Of a stretch of 64,000 nt of DNA, positions 58,857 to 64,000 are shown in pieces. Location: assembly GCA_022885665.1 (NCBI GenBank), contig JAGQDJ010000248.1, forward strand, positions 88,706-152,705, given 5' to 3'. Position numbers and translations under genes: made by a program. Numbering within the stretch: position 1 is the stretch's first letter; each line of letters begins with the position of its first letter. A model generated the notes under the pieces. That model was not told the origin of the DNA and ran no database searches. It was given only the letters and a program-made list of their open reading frames with translations. Source of the stretch: Triops longicaudatus (Eukaryota; Arthropoda; Branchiopoda; Notostraca; Triopsidae).

Positions 58857-60686
58857 CTAAACCGACACTTGCCCTAACGCGTAGGGTGGTTTGGCATTGG
58901 TTCTCAAAAAGAAAACTCCGCGTGTCCTAAAGAAATTGGAGATCATAACACCTATAGTAAACGTGCTGGTAAATATAGCGTACTTTCGCGACACGTGCTC
59001 GCCCATAATTTCGGTTGGTCTTCCGGAACATGCGCATAAATTTTGGAATGATTTTCCACAAGGCACAGCGAAGAAGCCTATTCTGGTATTGATGGATTCG
59101 GCAAAGTACTCCCAGCTCCGCCCATGCGAACAATCATCTTTATATTTGTGCAATTTTCAGTTAGTTTAACTTAACCAAGTGATTCCAATGCATTTATTCC
59201 ACTTACCCCCAGCAAGGCTAATACCGCCTACCATCACTCTCGTAAGAGAACAACCAGGTTGGAATGAACCACAGTTAGGATAAATGTCAACGTGCCCCAC
59301 AGGCTCTATTATACCAAATGCCCCTTGCCACACTTCCCCGGCATTGGTATGAATAACGTCCACAAACATAGCATCCTCCGCATCCAAACGGTCTGCATTA
59401 TTAACATGCTCGAAATTAGCTCCGGCGGGGTCTAAGCCTACAGAATTAAACAAAGCTTAACTCATAATTTTGAAAGAAAAATGACTACAGAATGCAGTGT
59501 TTTCACCTGTAATACGAGGAAGAATAATTCCTCTGTGTTGTTGCAAAAACCTTCCAGCATGACCAGCCACATGGGCACCAAGACTGTATCCCAGAAGATG
59601 AAACTTGGGTAGAGACGCACCGTTTTGTACCAAGAAGCATATCATTCTGCCTAGTAATTCACCCACTGGCCTGGTATTTGCCGACGCCATGTTATAATCT
59701 AACGGTAACTGCGTTTGGCTCCAGTCTACCGCCATAAAGTTAATCTGCTGACTTTTGAAGTATTCTACATAACACAACGAAAATGTGAACATTCCTCAGT
59801 TGTGTATTCCGTACTTTTCGGTTACACATCCCTCAAACGCATCCTTGATTTTCTTGCATGACGAGCCCTTTCAGTGTGTACGGACTACACTAAAGCGAGA
59901 AATACTTTCCTGAACTTAATCTGTACCTAATCTTACCTCGAAAAACCTAACCTAATTTAACAAAACCTAACAATTCTTTTAACTTTCTCATGGTTTGCAT
60001 ATGCGCGCCTGGGTTAAATCGATTAATGCAAGTTAATTTAGATTAGGTTTTGTTGGGTTAGACTGGAAGTTTCGCTAGGTTTCGCTTCGGCTAGTCTAAG
60101 GAAAAAATGATTCATGGGAAGGGGGCATATCTGGAATGTACCGTGTAATCCATTGAATAAGGGTACATCATTACGGAGTACCCATTGCTAGATCTACCCT
60201 TAGTGTCAAGTGGTAGTGCGAACGTTGATTTGAACTTGTATAAAAATTTAACAAATCAACCATATCCTACCATCTTGTGTATGGTTAGAGAACTAAAAGA
60301 CCTTTGTAAATACCTTGCTGAGTAGTTGTGGTAAAAGCGGATGATGACGAACTGCCAAATCCGTGGATAGCAATCTTGGTTGGCCAGGATGTATTGAAGC
60401 TTGATACCTTCAGGTTAGTTCTGTTACCGACGAACAATTCTTCACGTTTGAGAGGACTTGGTTTTGTCCAAAGGTAGAAATGCACGCCTTTGGTGGCGTA
60501 AGATTTGTCCAGTTCTTCTTTTGTATTCCAACACTGATGGGAAAAGAGAGTTGATCCATAATTTTGGTATCCCACCGATAAACCTATGTTGTCAGAACAA
60601 ACCATTATTATCCATGTTAAAATCAAAATGCTTCTATTACTTATGCAGGTTAGAAAAAGCACCAGTGGTATGTACCATGATTTCAT
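58857..60686 (-). CDS. pancreatic-lipase-family secreted lipase 5
   Basis: Six exons (60641-60686, 60314-60583, 59507-59764, 59207-59437, 58984-59137, 58857-58926) join to 342 aa, phases 1,1,1,1,2. The signal peptide MKSWYIPLVLFLTCIS is followed by a 57-base intron, the shortest in the window. Reading through that intron gives a longer apparent N-terminus, which I reject in favour of the family exon layout. Blocks are VHFYLWTKPSP, IAIHGFGSSSSSAF, FMAVDWSQ, GYSLGAHVAGHAG with S166, GLDPAGANFEH with D194, FVDVIHTNAGEV, GHVDIYPNCGSFQPGC and DDCSHGRSWEYFAESI with H273. The lid is about 16 residues and contains a Gly-rich VMVGGISLAG. The end GVFFLRTNAKPPYALG is canonical. It is the rightmost cluster member. 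Confidence 0.93.
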
Positions 60687-63600
60687 TATACTGGTAGGAG
60701 ATGTTCTCTCCCCGAGTCTGTAGCAACGTGTGGTTGGATGCCTCACTATCCTTGCGAAGGCTTTTGCCCTTGTGCCCTCAACCTGTCACATGAAAAAGTT
60801 TTGCTGACCCAGCATGTGTTGGGGTCCCTCTAAAATCCAGATTAGACCAATATCGTGACCTCCTTCGCTGAAATTTCTCTGTTGTCGGGCCTCCTAGAGT
60901 CTGTGTTTAATTAGCACTTGGTATGAATGCTGGCAAATGGTAAAACCTATGGGAAACGGTAAAAACTGTAAGAAAAATTCATTTTATGCTTCATGGACCT
61001 TGCCGGGCAGCTGGATTGATTGATGCTTTAATGCCTTAAGTCCATTGCTGTGGCAAGCCGTTGAACATGATAAAAAAGACTGTTAACAATGAATTCTGTG
61101 ATAGGCAGACGAATGAGTAGAAATTTGAGAATTAATTTGACATAATAAATTGGCTTCACGTTCGGTCTAATTGAGTTAAGCTTCAACGCAGGAAGCAGTT
61201 TCATTTCTGGATTGATTTGACTCGAAAGGGAATTAATCTGCGTGTACAGGAAGAATGGGTAAAAACATTATGAAACTATTAAACGTTGACATAGACTTTT
61301 ATCCTTTCTTCGTATCTTTGCATATTCTGTCTAGAATGGTTCGTAGAAACTTGTAAAATTATCTTTGATTTGCAAACAGATTTTTTTACGTCCCGCATAG
61401 GCTTATGACTATTGCGTATAACGGCTGGTAGCACAAAACCCAGCGATAACAAAATGCAACATTCTTCGTTTCAATTTACGCCAGCACCAGAAGTAAATCG
61501 TTTTGAGTTCTACGTGTGGAAATTCTTGACTGGCTCGACGCATTAGATTTGAACATTTCCCAGTTTGTTTGCGTTAATTCTATTAGAATTTCCATCGAAG
61601 AGAACTACTGGACTGGTCTTGTAGCCCACATTCGTATTATTTGCAAACTCCTTTGCAGTTGGTAAATTTTTAAATAACTCAAGCCTTTAGCATTTAGTAG
61701 CCAAACACATTGTCGTACACAGCAGTGTATTGCATACGAAATTTGTGCAAGTTAGAAGGAAATAGCATCGCAGGTAACAACTCACAAAAGATCGGCGTGT
61801 GACGGTTTCACGTAATTTTCGATAACATTTCCCCATTCAATCGTTAAACTATGGTCTGTGGAATTTTTTACTGTCAGGAAAGTTACCTTTCCTGGTTCTG
61901 CAAGACACAGAATATAAGAAATTAAGAAACGCAAAATGCTTGGAAGCGTATTTTAAAAGAATTACTTGCTGATCCGGTTGAAAATGTGATCATCTGTGGC
62001 CTAACGGGAATATGATCTTTGCTTACTTCCTTCACCCGGCGCCTTAACTGAAGAGTGTAATTTGTGCAAGGTTCTAACTTAAAACTCTTTCTTTTCGGTG
62101 TAGTGGAAATCTGACAAGATGACTATGTGCGATACGAGTGTAATAATCTCGACTTCACTACCAACATTACTGTCTGGAGGCAAGCTTGCAGAGCCGGAAT
62201 GTTGTATACTTAAATTTGTATTACCGCGGTTTTCACACTAGGACACGAGAAAAATGAGCATTTTTCCCTATTTTAAGGATGTGGCGATTGTGATACAAAA
62301 CCGACAAAAAAATGATAAGAAGAACGAAGTTCTGGTTTCCTTATTTTTTATTTCAGTTTTCTCAGTTATGTATATTGTTACGTTCTACACCTTTTCAAAT
62401 CCGTTTATTCGTAACTTCAATACAAAATCACCCGAAAACACTCTCCTTCTCGTACTAACTCTCACTTTAAGTTTACAACAATCAAATCTCACTCTCAAGA
62501 AACGCAACTGACTTAAAGGAAGGTCAAAAAGGAACTAACTATGACAGGCCGGTGCAGGAGATTTCATTCTTACCAACAATGAATTTTAGAATTCATTGTT
62601 GGGCGGCTACGAAATTAACTGTTGGGTAATAACGAACGCCACAATATCTCGATAACTTTCTATTGCTGATTTTCAAAGTATAGCGCAATAGCAGAAAAAA
62701 ATGTGCATCTAGAAGCGCAAAGAATATCCAGCAGCATGATGTACAAATGATCACCTACAAGAAACAGCTAATTCTGTAAAAAATTAACATTTGAACAATG
62801 AAACATTAAACTTGAACATTTGCAAAAACAATGAAGACTATTGAATCACCGATTTATAGGAGCCGTAAAAATAAACTCTTGAATAAAACGGAAGTTGAAT
62901 GTGAAACGCTCAAAAAGCAACAGACCGCAGAAGGAAGTATAAGCCATATTTTGCTGTTTCCTTGTAAAACGTCGTTCTGTTCAGGATTATCATCTCAAGA
63001 CCTGGCGCGTTGGTGCAATACCTGGTGAATTACTGGAGTCCCCGTTCTACTGGACAATACTCACGCCAATATTACACCAATTGCTGCGATAAGCACAGAA
63101 TGCTTATGGGGTTTATTATCATTAATCTTTTTCTATGGAGTTTCGAAGTTTCATGTCCTTCCTTTTACGACTTAGGCTGTTTTGCGTTTATTATTTAGAA
63201 CGCATTAATATCTTAAAATTTGCGGATTTTTTAACTATTTACGATTAACCAAATATCTAAAACTTTTCGTCGTTTTTTTTTCAACTTTACCATAAAGATA
63301 ATCAAAAATGGATTATGCATTGAAAATTTTTGTCATTAAAATTATTTTTCGGAAATACCTATAGAAGCGCAGTGAGGAAAACATTATTTTTCCCATTTTA
63401 TGAAAACTGCAAAATTATCCCAAATCGCTGTAAACTTAACAAACATTTCTTTGACAGTTTTAAAAGTGCCAACGTGCGACAAATATTATGCGTAATTCTT
63501 GCAATCTTGAGACAAGGAAAAATTGTGTAATTTGCAAGAAGGCACACAGTAACTTCCAGTCGGCTTAAAACAATATGAAGCTTTAGATTTTGAAGAGAAA

Positions 63601-64000
63601 GTGAACCTTAAAAACACCACTGCAAAATGGTCAAGCATGTTAAACTTATCCACAATAACGATACCAATAAGAAATGTTCTAGCAAAATATCATCTCTGAT
63701 TTTTGAAAAGCAATTTCGTGTTCGCTTTAAAAGTTGTGCAAAATCGCGATGTAACTTAAAGCACTAACTTTAAAAATACAATACTCCAGGAATTTTACAG
63801 TGACGTCGAAAGCGAAAGATGCAGCCCAAACTAGAAAAATCCAGTTTGATCCTCGATCGGCAATACTTGCGCTAGAAATGCTGGGTGGTTGTCCTGTAAC
63901 AGATAACAGAACACAACATTTACAGAATAAGCAATGGAACAAATATTTTAATGAAATGATTGCATGTACTTTTTAGTTGTATGCCCGTCGCTAATTCCGA
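60687..64000. other. no gene recognised; an imperfect inverted repeat lies just inside lipase 5
   Basis: Open frames of up to 85 codons occur but none resembles a known protein. The segment is AT-rich. An imperfect inverted repeat with AACCTAACCTAA and TTAGGTTTTGTT arms lies at 59936-60065, in intron 2 of lipase 5. Its TTAGG-like units are too few to be telomeric. Confidence 0.4.

Noticed and set aside
59936..60065. TTAGG-like units suggesting interstitial telomere repeats
   Set aside because: Only one or two adjacent AACCTAA units on each side; better explained as an imperfect inverted repeat.
60587..60686. Unspliced extended N-terminus of lipase 5
   Set aside because: Reading through gives a continuous frame, but GTAATAG and ACATAG bound a 57-base intron at the same phase-1 position as in all sister genes, so the spliced form is preferred.

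Overview
The window looks like nuclear DNA of an arthropod. The clearest sign is an RR-1 cuticular protein gene. The rest fits: an achaete-scute/asense proneural gene with no intron in view, short GT-AG introns, and a tandem array of secreted pancreatic-lipase-family genes. A crustacean or other non-model arthropod is plausible, but the species cannot be fixed from sequence alone. All gene models below were spliced by eye. For every intact multi-exon gene the exon phases add up to a complete reading frame.

Layout. Bases 1-1131 (minus) hold most of an asense-like bHLH gene that runs off the left edge. About 23 kb (1132-24157) follow with no recognisable gene, only decayed transposons: a LINE RNase H/C-terminal fragment and at least two hAT-like MITEs. 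Next is a compact housekeeping block. EXOC1/Sec3 (minus, 13 exons, 892 aa) sits head-to-head with TRAPPC2/sedlin (plus, 3 exons, 140 aa) across a 421-bp shared promoter that carries two identical 15-bp motifs. A PPP1R15 (GADD34/CReP) gene (plus) follows. Its leader has two uORFs, and an ATF4/CEBP-type element lies just upstream.

From 35.5 to 60.7 kb lies a pancreatic-lipase-like cluster: one intact gene on the plus strand (351 aa), three intact genes on the minus strand (321, 350 and 342 aa), one nearly full-length pseudogene on the minus strand (two stops and a frameshift), and two short ruins of further copies. The minus-strand genes share one intron pattern, and every intact gene keeps the Ser-Asp-His triad. 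The lids are short (about 10-16 residues), which suggests phospholipase A1-like rather than triglyceride-specific activity. An RR-1 cuticle protein gene (123 aa) sits inside the cluster. hAT MITEs, a piggyBac-like MITE, a probable solo LTR and a 109-base poly-G run with an assembly N fill the gaps. Bases 60687-64000 show no gene I can support.

How the genes relate. EXOC1 and TRAPPC2 both encode vesicle-tethering subunits and probably share regulation. PPP1R15 is the stress-induced regulator that returns eIF2alpha to its dephosphorylated state, and its visible control elements fit that role. The lipases look like a birth-and-death family of secreted digestive or lipid-processing enzymes. No CRISPR array, rRNA gene or convincing tRNA gene was seen.
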